Source: Brachyspira hampsonii (lineage in GTDB: Bacteria > Spirochaetota > Brachyspiria > Brachyspirales > Brachyspiraceae). From it: a stretch of DNA of 64,000 nt. This document shows positions 8,883 through 18,334 of the stretch, one piece after another (position 1 is the stretch's first letter; each line of letters starts with the position of its first letter). The notes under the pieces were generated by a model. That model ran no database searches, was not told the origin of the DNA, and was given only the letters and a program-made list of their open reading frames with translations. A program made the translations under genes and the position numbers. The DNA lies in NCBI RefSeq assembly GCF_001746205.1, contig NZ_MDCO01000012.1:613074-677073 (forward strand). The letters are read 5' to 3'.

Positions 8883-10727
8883 ATGAAAAAGAAGTTCAAT
8901 AGTTTAAATGTTCAAATACCAATAGTAGTTAATACATTTATAGCTGTTCTTTTAATTGTGTCCATATCTACTTTAGTACAAATGTCAAAAAAGGCTATAG
9001 ATAAAGCCTCTTATGACGGATTTGCAACTACAATAAAGGGATATTCAACTTTTTTTGACTCTTTAGTTGAAAATCAATTAATATTATCAGATACATATTC
9101 ATCTTTTACATTTGTTATAAACTATATGCAAAATAGAGATCCTGAAGGCGAAGCTAATATGCTTACCGTATTAAAGCTAATGTCTGCTAAAAATCCGTAT
9201 GTAAAAAGTTTAGCACTATTAGAAAAAGACGGTACAATACTAAATGATTCAAACGGCGATAATACGGATGTAGGAAAAAATGTATCTAGTTTATACTCTG
9301 ATTTATGGAAAAAATATGATGCTGTAAAAAAACCTACCCTATCAGATTCTATATATAAAGACTCTGATGAAAAATGGATAACAGCTATTATTTCACCAAT
9401 AAATTCAAGAACTGATAATTCATATTTGGGAGCATTACTAGTAGTATTAGATTGGCAGAAGGTTATAGATGAAGTATCTGAAACTGCAGGCGAAGTTCTT
9501 ACTCATTGGATAAGATTATGGGTATTTAATAAAGATACCTTACTTGTAATGCATAATGTACCTAGCGAGGTTGGTAAACTTGCTCCTGCAGAGGTAAAAA
9601 CAATTGTTAATAATACAGAAGGAAAATTAGAATTCCAAAATGATGGTATGACTAAAGTTTGTTTATATACAAGCATTAAAAATCAGCCTTGGCATGTAGC
9701 TTTCTCTATGCCTTTAAGTTTTATTGAACAGCAAAGCAGTAAAATATTAAAGATTGGAATTATGATAGGAGTCATAGGAATAATATTGAGTTCTATTATA
9801 GGATTCTTATATATAAAAAATATTATTAGTCCTTTGAAAGTTCTTGTAGAAGAAGCAAAAGAAATGTCTAAAGGTGAATTTATACTTAGAAATTTTAAAT
9901 TTAAGAAAAATGAAATTGGTGATATAGCATACTCTTTTAAAGATATGAGAAATGCTTTATCAAAAATAATTAATGAAGTTAATAATACTTCAGAAAAAAT
10001 AAATAATGCTGCACTGAATCTGACAAACGGCAGCGATGATTTATCAGCTAGAACAGAAGCTCAGGCATCTAGTTTAGAGGAAACTGCTTCCGCTATAGAG
10101 CAAATGGCTTCTACTATAAAATCTTCCGCTTCGCATTCTGTGGAAGGAAATGATATGATGATAGCTTCTAAAAAGGCTGTAGAAAACGGAGCCGGTGTAA
10201 TTTCTGAAACTACTAGAAACATAGAAGAAGTTTATGAGGCAAGTGAGAAAATAAAAAATATTACAAAAACTATAGAAGATATAGCTTTTCAAACTAATAT
10301 ACTTGCTTTAAATGCTTCTGTAGAGGCAGCAAGAGCTGGAGATCAGGGAAGAGGTTTTGCTGTTGTGGCTTCTGAGGTAAGAAACTTAGCTCAAAATTCA
10401 CAGTCATCTGCTAAAGACATAACATTGCTTATAGAAAATATCTATGAAAAAATTAATAAATCAGCTGAAACTGCAAGAGAATCACAATCCATATTCAATG
10501 ATATACAATTAAAAATAGATGGAACAGCAAAAATAATGCAGGAAATAAGTACAACTGCCGTAGAACAGCAGACAGGCGTAGATCAGGTTAATATCGCTGT
10601 TTCAAAAATAGATGGAATAACTCAGCAAAATGCTGCTTTAGTTGATGAAACTGCAACATATGCAAAAGAATTATTAGAACAGTCAGAAAACTTAAAAAGT
10701 ATTATGACTTTCTTTAAAATGGATTAA
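8883..10727 (+). CDS. Methyl-accepting chemotaxis protein
   Basis: This is a transmembrane chemoreceptor of 614 residues. The order is: a first membrane helix (about 12-34), a periplasmic sensor domain of dCache type (about 40-285, including [13 protein letters not shown] and ISPINSR), a second membrane helix (about 288-310), a HAMP domain, and a cytoplasmic signalling domain. The tip is highly conserved ([20 protein letters not shown], then [13 protein letters not shown]) and would contact CheA and CheW. No CheR-tethering pentapeptide is seen at the C terminus, which ends in FFKMD. The ligand is unknown; dCache domains commonly bind small organic compounds. The start follows a weak GGGG sequence and a consensus promoter about 110 bp upstream. 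Confidence 0.93.
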   Translation: MKKKFNSLNVQIPIVVNTFIAVLLIVSISTLVQMSKKAIDKASYDGFATTIKGYSTFFDSLVENQLILSDTYSSFTFVINYMQNRDPEGEANMLTVLKLMSAKNPYVKSLALLEKDGTILNDSNGDNTDVGKNVSSLYSDLWKKYDAVKKPTLSDSIYKDSDEKWITAIISPINSRTDNSYLGALLVVLDWQKVIDEVSETAGEVLTHWIRLWVFNKDTLLVMHNVPSEVGKLAPAEVKTIVNNTEGKLEFQNDGMTKVCLYTSIKNQPWHVAFSMPLSFIEQQSSKILKIGIMIGVIGIILSSIIGFLYIKNIISPLKVLVEEAKEMSKGEFILRNFKFKKNEIGDIAYSFKDMRNALSKIINEVNNTSEKINNAALNLTNGSDDLSARTEAQASSLEETASAIEQMASTIKSSASHSVEGNDMMIASKKAVENGAGVISETTRNIEEVYEASEKIKNITKTIEDIAFQTNILALNASVEAARAGDQGRGFAVVASEVRNLAQNSQSSAKDITLLIENIYEKINKSAETARESQSIFNDIQLKIDGTAKIMQEISTTAVEQQTGVDQVNIAVSKIDGITQQNAALVDETATYAKELLEQSENLKSIMTFFKMD

Positions 10728-10756
10728 TATTTATTTTTTATCAGATATGAAATTTA

Positions 10757-10786
10757 TTTACGAAATAATCTTTACTTTTATATAAT
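10757..10786 (+). promoter_or_regulatory. Probable promoter of the 370-residue secreted protein gene
   Basis: TTTACG at 10757-10762 and a perfect TATAAT at 10781-10786 are 18 bp apart. The -35 box is weak. Confidence 0.4.
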
Positions 10787-10825
10787 TTAAATTATCATAA
10801 CTGAAATTTTATCTTAGGATTTTTT

Positions 10826-11938
10826 ATGAAAAACTATATCAAAATAGTAATAACCTCTATTACATTCTTAATGCTGCCTTATTTATTAAATGCTCAAGAA
10901 AAATATACAAATGCAATAATGCCAACACTTCCAAATGCATTCGATATGTTTATAGGAAGAGAGGGAAATAATGAACTTCCGCAATATATAAAACCAGATT
11001 ATTTCAGAGATGATTATAAAAGAAAACTTCCAAATCCTAATGATACTAATTTGAGCTTTTTTCAAAAATACCCTATAGAATTTCATTTAACAACTACTTT
11101 TTCTTATGCTGCTCATACGAATACTTTTAATTTGAGAGATACTTTTGCTACTATTGGTCAGACATTTCATAATGACTATATACAATTTACAGGATTTATA
11201 ACAGCATTCGGATATTTTGATACTCACAACCCAGATATACAATATCCATACATAAAAGGAAATGCAGGTCTGTATGACGGCGGAGTACAGGCTATATTTA
11301 TTGATAGAATACTAGTATCAGCCAGAGGAAGAGCCACTTTTGATATTAACACTACCACTTTTATGCTTATGCCGCATTATTATGATACTACATTGAACCC
11401 TGCAAATATTGATACACCTGATTATTATATACCTCAAGTATTAAATGGTCCGGGTATCAGAGTTGGATTTATAGGAAATCATTATGAGATAGCTTATTCT
11501 CAAGGAGATTTCAGACACAGTATACCTAAAGCTTTTTTATTTAGATTTAATATACCTAATATTGAGTTTAGATTCCTATACGAACATGAAAATAGAATAG
11601 AGCCTCAAAATTATCATATATCTTTATTTGAATCATTGGTTCAGGCTTCTGCAACATTTAGATTCCCGCTTATGAATGAAACTATTTGGCTTAATGCTAT
11701 TGCTGAATATACTTGGAGGGAAAATGATGCTCATTATGTTCGTTTAGAGCAGGGATTTGAATGGTATATGTTAAACATTGCTTTGAGAGAAATGGTTCAT
11801 ATAAAAGATAAAAATGCTAAGTTATATTTGGAATATGCTATATTTGGTAAATTTAAAGCAGGTCCTGCTGAATTTAATGTTGGTTTCCAAGGTTCTACAG
11901 ACGGAAGATATTATATTGCAGGAAATGTGAAATTTTAA
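10826..11938 (+). CDS. Predicted secreted protein, possibly an outer-membrane barrel
   Basis: The protein has 370 residues. It begins with a charged start and a hydrophobic core ending in LLNAQ, a typical signal peptide with cleavage near residue 24. The mature part is rich in aromatic residues with short alternating hydrophobic stretches (IEFHLTTTFSYAA, IEFRFLYEHENRIE, FNVGFQGSTDGRYYIAGNVKF). Many end in Phe, and the final residue of the protein is Phe, as is common for beta-barrel outer-membrane proteins. I do not recognise a named family. The start follows TAGGA. It stands alone with its own likely promoter. Confidence 0.7.
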   Translation: MKNYIKIVITSITFLMLPYLLNAQEKYTNAIMPTLPNAFDMFIGREGNNELPQYIKPDYFRDDYKRKLPNPNDTNLSFFQKYPIEFHLTTTFSYAAHTNTFNLRDTFATIGQTFHNDYIQFTGFITAFGYFDTHNPDIQYPYIKGNAGLYDGGVQAIFIDRILVSARGRATFDINTTTFMLMPHYYDTTLNPANIDTPDYYIPQVLNGPGIRVGFIGNHYEIAYSQGDFRHSIPKAFLFRFNIPNIEFRFLYEHENRIEPQNYHISLFESLVQASATFRFPLMNETIWLNAIAEYTWRENDAHYVRLEQGFEWYMLNIALREMVHIKDKNAKLYLEYAIFGKFKAGPAEFNVGFQGSTDGRYYIAGNVKF

Positions 11939-11998
11939 TAACTTGTAGTATTTTCCTTATAATATATAATATTAAATAACAATTTAAGGAGGTATTCT

Positions 11999-12436
11999 AT
12001 GAGAATGAAAAGAATTGTAAAAAGAATAATATATACAATATTAACTTTATCTGTATTATCAATATATGCCTATGGTGGTTCTGTAGCTTTAAGCGAAGTG
12101 CCTGATGAGGCTATAGCATTTGCTGATAAATATTTCTCTGATTATTATTTGTACAGGGCAACTGAATTAGGAGGTTCTTATACTTTGATATTCAGAGGTG
12201 GACTTAAAATATATGTTAATTCTTATGGAGAATGGAAAACTGTAAGCGGCGGCGGTGAAGAAATTTCTATAGCTTATATAGAAGATAAAGTTAAAAATTC
12301 AATAAAAAAAGAATTTCCTGATGAAAAAGTTGTGAATATACAAAAAAATAGAAAAGATTATAGCATAGAGTTTAAAAGCAGAAGAAAAATAGTTATAGAT
12401 TTTGAAGGAAATATAACAAAAAAATGGAGAGATTAA
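11999..12436 (+). CDS. Secreted PepSY-like (DUF2874-type) small protein
   Basis: A 145-residue protein with an N-terminal signal peptide (cleavage probably after IYAYG). Two repeats of a fold of roughly 60 residues follow, with the pattern P-x-x-A-x-x-F...Y-x-L/I-x-[FR]-x-x-G...[VI]-x-[FVY]-x-x-x-G-x-W/I (EVPDEAIAFADKYF to LKIYVNSYGEWKTV, then IKKEFPDEKVVNI to RKIVIDFEGNITKKW). This matches PepSY-like periplasmic proteins of the beta-lactamase-inhibitor-like family, whose function is mostly unknown. A strong AAGGAGG site precedes the ATG. A similar domain forms the C terminus of the protein at 20038. Confidence 0.75.
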   Translation: MRMKRIVKRIIYTILTLSVLSIYAYGGSVALSEVPDEAIAFADKYFSDYYLYRATELGGSYTLIFRGGLKIYVNSYGEWKTVSGGGEEISIAYIEDKVKNSIKKEFPDEKVVNIQKNRKDYSIEFKSRRKIVIDFEGNITKKWRD

Positions 12437-12451
12437 TTTTGTAATAAATAT

Positions 12452-12493
12452 ATAAAAGTACAAGCATCTAATTATAATGTTTGTACTTTTATA
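12452..12493. terminator. Terminator after the PepSY-like gene
   Basis: A 12-bp stem, ATAAAAGTACAA at 12452-12463 with TTGTACTTTTAT at 12481-12492, is followed by TATTAATA. It can also work on the minus strand. Confidence 0.7.
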
Positions 12494-12661
12494 TTAATAT
12501 ACTTAAAGATAGGTCTTTGAAATAATATATTTATGCCTGTTAACAACAGGTGCCATGTCAACATAAAAACATCATGTAATTATCATATTATAATTGTACT
12601 AATTGGTGCGATACCTTATATATTAGAAGCATTATCTATGTTTTATATAGGAGGTAAAAAT

Positions 12662-12736
12662 ATGACAAAAATAAATATAGTTATAAATACAATTAATTTT
12701 ATTATTTATTTAATTGCAAGTTGTTGGCATGCATAA
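12662..12736 (+). CDS. Possible 24-residue hydrophobic peptide
   Basis: A short reading frame follows a near-perfect ribosome binding site (TAGGAGGT, 7 bp before the ATG). It encodes a mostly hydrophobic peptide beginning MTKINIVINT and ending ASCWHA, long enough to span a membrane once. The frame is open further upstream, to an ATG at 12533, but that part has no binding site and no protein-like composition. A perfect 6-bp hairpin (CCTGTT-AAC-AACAGG, 12536-12550) lies in the possible leader. It could be a type I toxin-like or leader peptide, or a chance frame. I do not recognise it. Confidence 0.35.
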   Translation: MTKINIVINTINFIIYLIASCWHA

Positions 12737-12764
12737 ATATGTTATTTGTTTATAATTCAAAAAT

Positions 12765-12838
12765 TGGAGATAATGGGGCTCGAACCCACGACCCTCACAA
12801 TGCCATTGTGATGCTCTCCCAAACTGAGCTATATCCCC
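12765..12838 (-). tRNA. tRNA-Ala (GGC)
   Basis: A full cloverleaf can be folded on the minus strand. The acceptor GGGGATA pairs with TATCTCC and includes the G3-U70 pair that identifies alanine tRNAs. The anticodon stem is TCACA/TGTGA with loop ATGGCAT, giving anticodon GGC, and the T arm carries TTCGAGC. CCA is not encoded. Confidence 0.95.
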
Positions 12839-12854
12839 TTAATTAATACTGTGC

Positions 12855-12883
12855 ATTCTAAATTATTTTTAATGAAAAGTCAA
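12855..12883 (-). promoter_or_regulatory. Promoter of tRNA-Ala
   Basis: On the minus strand, TTGACT (12883-12878) and TAGAAT (12860-12855) are 17 bp apart. The start point would lie about 10 bp before the tRNA. Confidence 0.7.
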
Positions 12884-12985
12884 TCAGTATTGTTTTACTA
12901 TTAAAATAATGTTTATATGATATTTTACAACTAATAATAAATATATTTAATGCTTGATAATAAAAACAATAAATTTAAAAAAATC

Positions 12986-13085
12986 TTGGGTGGGCAGCTA
13001 AAATAACAGATTAAAGCAGAAAAGAAAAATAATACAGAAATTACAAAATAATACTAACAATTTAGATGGCGGGCATATGTAATTA
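12986..13085. repeat. Repeat family A, single arm (A5)
   Basis: It runs from TTGGGTGGGCAGCTAAAATA to TAGATGGCGGGCATATGTAA. The GGGCAGCTAAAATAACA start is shared with the arms at 22383 and 53810, defining a second arm subtype. It fills the spacer between the tRNA-Ala and the decayed methyltransferase gene; nothing else is visible in 12890-13196. Confidence 0.75.
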
Positions 13086-13196
13086 ATTTTTTAAAATAAA
13101 TAAAAAATATTTAAATACATATACTAAGGCTAATATATATTATTAAAAATAAATTAGTATTGCTATAGATGTTTATCATTTATAACTATAAATATT

Positions 13197-14008
13197 TTAA
13201 ACAAGTTTTATATGGAGAGTATTAAAATTTATAATCTTTTTTACAAAAGGTAAATGTCTTAATATTCCTATAAATCCCCATCTATTTTTAAAATAATCAG
13301 CATAATTATAACTGTTTATAAATCTTATATGACTGCTTAATTTTTCTATATTAGATGGTATATCTAATCCCCATCTAAACACTGCATTTGTTTCTTTTAC
13401 CGTTTCATGAAGTTTTGTATTTTTAGCTGAAATTATAGGTATAGTATCAAATATAAAATGGCTGTTAATAAAATTTGAAGATAGTTTTTCAATTAATTCT
13501 TTTATATAACTTTCTTCTATATACATCAATACCCCCTCAGATATTATTATAATAGTACCTCTTACTTTAATATTTTTTATCCAACGATAATCTAAGTATA
13601 GATGATGATATGCATTCATAATTTTTATTATTTTCTAGTTCTTTAAAAAATTGTTTTTCTTAACAAAATAACATCTTCAAAATCTATATCATACCAATAA
13701 ATATTATCCTTTATAAATCTGCTTACTCTTGTATCAAGACCTGCTCCTAAATTGATAATGGTAAAAAATTATGCTGAACTTTTTTCAATAATATCTTTTA
13801 TTATATCATCTATTATTTTTGTTCTTACACAGGTTCCCACTTGAGTTCCATTAGAATTTTTAAACTTTGAAAAATCATAATTTATTTCTTTTAATATTTC
13901 TATAGATTTATAATCTTTGATAATTGAATCTTCTCTTTTACTTTCTTATGCTTTCACCCATAGTGTAATTAATAAAGTTTCAGATACTCCGTTTAAATTA
14001 ATATTCAT
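13197..14008 (-). pseudogene. Decayed class I SAM-dependent methyltransferase gene
   Basis: Reading from an ATG at 14008 (preceded by AAAGGGA), the frame gives SETLLITLWVKA, then a stop, then ESKREDSIIKD, then a stop before FFTIINLGAGLDTR. This is the N terminus and SAM-binding motif I of the leucine-carboxyl-methyltransferase-like family (NLGAGLDTR, then WYDIDFEDVI). A frameshift near an A/T run follows LRK, and a second lies near 13585. The remaining open segment (13197-13619) holds the C-terminal half, with IIIISEGVLMYIEE and HFIFDTIP. Two in-frame stops and about two frameshifts make an active product very unlikely. The last 140 residues should not be read as an intact gene. Confidence 0.8.
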
Positions 14009-14283
14009 TATATAGTCCCTTTAAATATTAGATTATCCTAACATTTCTCATTATACATGTTTTATATTTTTTGTCAAATTCTTAAAATATGAAATATATT
14101 TATACTTCCATACATTTAAGATTGTATTTGTACATACGAATAAATCATCAGTTAAATTTTTAATTTATTTAAATCACTATTAAAAATTTTTAATAATAAA
14201 ATGAAATTCAAATAACAAATTAAATAATAAGAAGAATTAAATTAATTCTAAGTGCGGTAAGAAAAACAATAAATTTAAAAAAT

Positions 14284-14418
14284 ATTTGGCGGGCAGATGT
14301 AATTAATTTTTTAAATTTTCATTACATACCACACCATTTATTTTTTACAACTATATTTTGAATTTTGATACTAACTATCTTTATAGCTTAATCTGAAATT
14401 TCAGCACCCGCCCAAGTT
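14284..14418. repeat. Repeat family A, left arm internally deleted (A6)
   Basis: The left arm is reduced to TTTGGCGGGCAGATGTAATT, joining outer and inner motifs directly. The right arm is complete, from ATTACATACCACACCATTTA to AGCACCCGCCCAAG. The deletion endpoints fall between the two G-rich motifs. Confidence 0.7.
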
Positions 14419-14443
14419 TTTTATTAAGTATTGCATGCATATA

Positions 14444-14529
14444 ACCGCACGTTTAGAGTATTTTTATTTGTTAATAAAGTTTAAATTTATGAGTAAACCA
14501 TTATATTTTTATGCTGTTCTGCGTGCGGG
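14444..14529. repeat. Repeat family B element (B4)
   Basis: It runs from ACCGCACG to CTGCGTGCGGG, so both ends here carry the long CCGCACG-type terminus. It directly follows A6. The rest of 14009-14283 is AT-rich; AGTGCGG at 14251 may be a B remnant. Confidence 0.7.
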
Positions 14530-14606
14530 AGAAAATTTTTGAAAAAATACATTAATAAAAATGATATACTGTATATTTATTTAAGATGAATAATTATATA
14601 AAAAGC

Positions 14607-14992
14607 ATGTTTTTTAAAAAAAATTTAATAAAATTAATAGCGTCTTTCGGAAGACATAGCAAATTATTTTTAATAATTCTGTTATAATAAAATAAGTATC
14701 TATATGCAAGAATAACTAAGGATAATATTATATTAAAAAAGAAAGCATTAATACAGCCGACAGAAAATATAATATAAGATATTATAGTAATTCAGATAAA
14801 AATGCAAGATACAACTATATACTTCCTTCACTAAGAACATTAATATCAGAAAACAGAGAATGCTTTATAGTTTCCAAAATATCAGGGGATAAACCATACA
14901 GTGTAGAGAAAGCAGTAATTTCTGAAGATGATAGTATATTCACATACGAGTTTAATGATTTTCAGGCAGTAAAGGAAGATATAAAAGGCATA
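14607..14992 (+). pseudogene. Decayed 5' end of the following hypothetical gene
   Basis: An ATG at 14607 opens 26 codons (MFFKKNLIKLIASF and on) ending at TAA 14685-14687. A second frame then carries YLYARITKDNIILKK and LIQPTENI. A third frame, in phase with the 590-residue frame downstream, carries RYNYILPSLRTLISEN and SKISGDKPYSVEKAV without a start codon. The three segments read as one protein whose frame changes at about 14690 and 14765. Either the gene is decaying at its 5' end or the sequence has errors here. Confidence 0.55.
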
Positions 14993-16765
14993 ATGACTAA
15001 TTATAAAGATAAAATACTATTCTTTGAAATAGGAGTATTTGCCGATTTATACAGCTATTTAAGAAGTCATTTTGAGCTTGATATAATAAACTATCTTTCA
15101 GATGACGGAAAAATAGATATTTCTAATATTGAAGATAATGTATTTGATAAACTTCCTATTAAGAAGGATAAACTTATAAAAAGAATGCAGAACTATTATG
15201 ATGATAATAAAAACTGCATACTTCCTTCTTATAAAGTTCAGGATAGTATAATCAAAGAAAATAGAAAGACTGCTAATAAAGTGCTTTACTGTGTATATCA
15301 TCTTCCAGTGCTTGAGAAAATATATTATTTTGAAAATTGTAAATTAAATTTAAAAGACATAGCAGATATTTTCTTCAGCGATGATAATAATGAAAATATC
15401 GATAAATCTTTATTAAAAAAGATTCTTTCTAATAAAATAAAGCTAATAGAAGAAAGTGTTAAGCATTTGAATTATACTGAATTAGTAAGAAGAATAGATA
15501 ATTTTAAATATCTTGAAGACATTTCTTTATCTAAAATAATAGAACATATATTCTGCTTATATTATGTTTTTCGGCATGACAGCGTATTAAGAGACAGTTA
15601 TATTAGTTCTATTAATATAATAATAGATTCAGAAATTAAAGAGTATTTATCATTATCAAAATATTTCTCTAGTGATGCTATATATTTTGATAAGATGTTT
15701 TATCATTTTGCAGAAAAAATAAAATATTTATATCTTGAAGGGTATAAAGATATTTTTTCTATAGGATTAGACTTTTCAGAAGAAGAGTTAATAAAATATC
15801 AGTATGATGAAGTTCTTAAATTATGTATAGATAAGTACAATGAAATGAAAAATGAATTAAAAGAATTATTTTCTGAACTATATTCAAATAATAATATATA
15901 TGGAATGCATAATTTAAATCATGAAAATTATTTTGAAAATGAAAATAATTTTAAATCCATTTTAAATTACGGACATCATTATGTTAGTTTAATTCTAAAA
16001 AATTATGATTTTCTAAAGTTTTTATGCTCATTTATAAGGTTTAGAATTGATTATGATGTTGTTGAAAGCGGAGAAGAGATTGTATTTTCTAATATAGAAA
16101 GTAAAGAATACAGCAAGAAAAAAATGCATAATATAGATTCTATTATAGATGATATAAATACATTTTTTTATATAGCAGAGAGCATGTACTTTTTTAATCC
16201 TTATATGGCAAAAAGCTACAGAGATATACTTGATTCTTTGCATTCATCTTTAATGTATTTATACCGCTCATCAGAAGAGAATAAAAAAGATTATGACTTT
16301 TTGAATGAATTAAAAAATCTTGATTTGAAAGATGTAAAAAAGTATGAGGATGTATTTATCAATAATGCTTTATTCTTTTATAATCAGGAAAATATTTATA
16401 ATGAGGAAGATGAAAAAAGACTTGAAGAAAAAGTAAAAGAAATTGAATATGAAGAAATAAAATTTAAAGAAGAAGAGAATAGGGAGAGAAAAATATTTTT
16501 TGACGCCAATTATAAAACTATATATAAAGCAGTTATGTATGATATCAGACTAAAAGAAAATGAAGAATATGATAAAAAATATATAGAAGAGTCTTTTATA
16601 AATGCTCTTGAGTATATGTACAGAGTATCATACTACAAAGAATATTTGATAATCAATAATGCTCGCTTAATTAATCAATATAAAGAAAATAAAGTACTTT
16701 TAGAAGATAAAAAATTAAAAACTGCTGACTTATCAAAAGATATAAAAGACATAAAAAATGTATAA
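14993..16765 (+). CDS. Large hypothetical protein, probably 5'-truncated
   Basis: This 590-residue frame is open from an internal ATG. Protein-like sequence continues in frame upstream to about 14750 without a start codon, and no ribosome binding site precedes 14993. The protein is highly charged, rich in Lys, Glu, Asp, Asn and Tyr, and predicted mostly helical. A strong coiled-coil stretch lies near residues 480-510 (EEKVKEIEYEEIKFKEEE). No signal peptide, membrane segment or catalytic motif is visible. I do not recognise the family. It may be an inactive remnant or a protein translated from an internal start. Confidence 0.5.
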   Translation: MTNYKDKILFFEIGVFADLYSYLRSHFELDIINYLSDDGKIDISNIEDNVFDKLPIKKDKLIKRMQNYYDDNKNCILPSYKVQDSIIKENRKTANKVLYCVYHLPVLEKIYYFENCKLNLKDIADIFFSDDNNENIDKSLLKKILSNKIKLIEESVKHLNYTELVRRIDNFKYLEDISLSKIIEHIFCLYYVFRHDSVLRDSYISSINIIIDSEIKEYLSLSKYFSSDAIYFDKMFYHFAEKIKYLYLEGYKDIFSIGLDFSEEELIKYQYDEVLKLCIDKYNEMKNELKELFSELYSNNNIYGMHNLNHENYFENENNFKSILNYGHHYVSLILKNYDFLKFLCSFIRFRIDYDVVESGEEIVFSNIESKEYSKKKMHNIDSIIDDINTFFYIAESMYFFNPYMAKSYRDILDSLHSSLMYLYRSSEENKKDYDFLNELKNLDLKDVKKYEDVFINNALFFYNQENIYNEEDEKRLEEKVKEIEYEEIKFKEEENRERKIFFDANYKTIYKAVMYDIRLKENEEYDKKYIEESFINALEYMYRVSYYKEYLIINNARLINQYKENKVLLEDKKLKTADLSKDIKDIKNV

Positions 16766-16832
16766 AACGATAACTAACTGAAGAATAAAAAACTTCATTT
16801 GTTATAAATAAAAAATATATAAGGGGTTTATT

Positions 16833-17614
16833 ATGAAACACTTTAAAAAATAATTTTAGCTTCTGTTATGATAATGGTATTAAGTACAGGAGCATTTGCA
16901 GCAAGCGGATTTGAGTTTATATTTAATGTGCCTTTCGGACTTAATATAAATTTACTTCCTCAATATAACATGTATACAACTCAAGAATCAAAAAATGGAA
17001 CTTACTATTATTCTGGTAATAAAGTAGGTTTCGATGTTGGAGCTTCTGCTCAAATAGGTTATATGTGGCAGATAAAGGATAATTTTGGAATAAGTCTTTT
17101 AGGAGAATTAGGATATAGTTTTGACAGTTTTAATGCTAGTTTTGACACAGCAAAAAGAGAAAATCCAAATGATATCACCGGACAAATTGACGCTCCAGAT
17201 GCACAAAAATTAGGAAGTGCTTCATTCTACACTCATAATCTAAAAATAGGCATACTTCCAAAGTTTAATATAAAAGCATTTTCTATAGGTGTTGGACTTG
17301 GAGTTATAATACCTATGGCTATAACACAAAATTGGAAAGATGAAGCTGTAAAAACTTTATTTAAAGATGCGAGTACAAAGTTTATGAATCCTGCAGGTTT
17401 TTATGCTAAATTAACTTTTGATTATTCAATATTCTTCACAGAAAAAATAGCAATGAATATAGGTTTATACACAGGAGTTGATGCTATTGGTTCTATAAAT
17501 ACAACTATTAATAATACATCATTAAGTCAGGGGGCTCATAGCGAAGCACCATTACTTAGCTATGATATAGGCTTGCAATTAGGATTCAGATTCGGACCAA
17601 AGGCTTTTAATTAA
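16833..17614 (+). CDS. Outer-membrane beta-barrel-like protein, frame broken in a poly-A tract
   Basis: A good start (AAGGGG, ATG at 16833) gives MKHFKK and then TAA, because the A run at 16845-16850 has six bases. One more A would read straight into ILASVMIMVLSTGAFA, a complete signal peptide, and the 248-residue frame open from 16868. The mature part alternates beta-like strands (VGFDVGASAQIGYMW, FGISLLGELGYSF, FSIGVGLGVIIPMAI) and ends LQLGFRFGPKAFN, as in small outer-membrane porin-like barrels. The interruption may be a slipped-strand on/off switch, a fixed mutation or a sequencing error. A strong terminator follows. Confidence 0.7.
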
Positions 17615-17636
17615 TTTTTTAATAGCAAATAAAATT

Positions 17637-17680
17637 AATAGACATGTTTAATCAATATTCATGTCTATTATTTTTTATTT
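17637..17680 (+). terminator. Intrinsic terminator
   Basis: A perfect 10-bp stem, AATAGACATG (17637-17646) with CATGTCTATT (17660-17669), is followed by ATTTTTTATTT. Confidence 0.85.
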
Positions 17681-17717
17681 ATCAATAATACTAAAAATAT
17701 AAAAAAGGAAAATAAAA

Positions 17718-18149
17718 ATGAGAGCTTTATCAGTTATTTCACTCTTAATTTTAATTAGTCTATTTGCAGTAAGCTGCGGAGAGAAGAAAGGCACAGACCC
17801 TACAAATGATACAACTTCTACTACGCCTAATAAGGGAATACAAACTTATCAGGGTGATTGGAAAGTTGAAGGCAAAGATGCTAATCAATCATCTATAAGC
17901 GGAACTATGACTATAGCTTCAGACGGCACTATAACAGGAAATGTACAAGGTATTATTGGTGAAGGACAATCTATTACTAAAGACAAAATAACAGACAAAG
18001 GTAATGAAACTTATGAAATTAATATGTCAGAATATAGTATGATTTATGAGTTTACATTCAGCAGTGATAATAGCGGAAGTTTCAAAATATTTGTTTCACT
18101 AAATGGAAATAAACAGGAAAGTGCTTCTGGTACTTTAACAAGACAATAA
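17718..18149 (+). CDS. Small lipoprotein with YxGxW-type domain
   Basis: A 143-residue protein with a signal peptide ending in a lipobox, LFAVSC, so Cys 20 should be lipidated. A Thr/Asn-rich linker is followed by a domain of about 100 residues: YQGDWKVEG, then MTIASDGTITGNV, then YEFTFSSDNSGSF. The same order (Y-A/Q-G, then an I/F-x-x-DGS/T-L/I strand-turn, then aromatic strands) recurs in the lipoproteins at 19491 and 44922, so these are probably paralogues with a small lipocalin-like beta fold. Function is unknown. It starts after AAAGGAAA and has its own terminator. Confidence 0.75.
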   Translation: MRALSVISLLILISLFAVSCGEKKGTDPTNDTTSTTPNKGIQTYQGDWKVEGKDANQSSISGTMTIASDGTITGNVQGIIGEGQSITKDKITDKGNETYEINMSEYSMIYEFTFSSDNSGSFKIFVSLNGNKQESASGTLTRQ

Positions 18150-18186
18150 AAATAACTTTCTTTTAATTAAAGATTAATCATATAAA

Positions 18187-18218
18187 AACATCATGCTTAA
18201 ATAGTATGATGTTTTTTT
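18187..18218 (+). terminator. Intrinsic terminator
   Basis: The stem AACATCAT (18187-18194) with ATGATGTT (18206-18213) is followed by seven T. Confidence 0.8.
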
Positions 18219-18334
18219 ATATATTTTATTGAGGTATTTAAAAAACTATATACTTCAAATGCATTTTTTATATTATCTAGTATACTTAATCATATTCTTA
18301 AATAAACATCATTAAAATTTCAAGGAGTAAAATA

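Noticed and set aside
12533..12661. N-terminal 43 codons of a 67-residue protein
   Set aside because: No ribosome binding site and an unusual composition; the strong site lies before the internal ATG at 12662.
13197..13619. An intact 140-residue minus-strand gene
   Set aside because: It is the C-terminal remnant of a decayed methyltransferase whose N-terminal motifs lie upstream in other frames.
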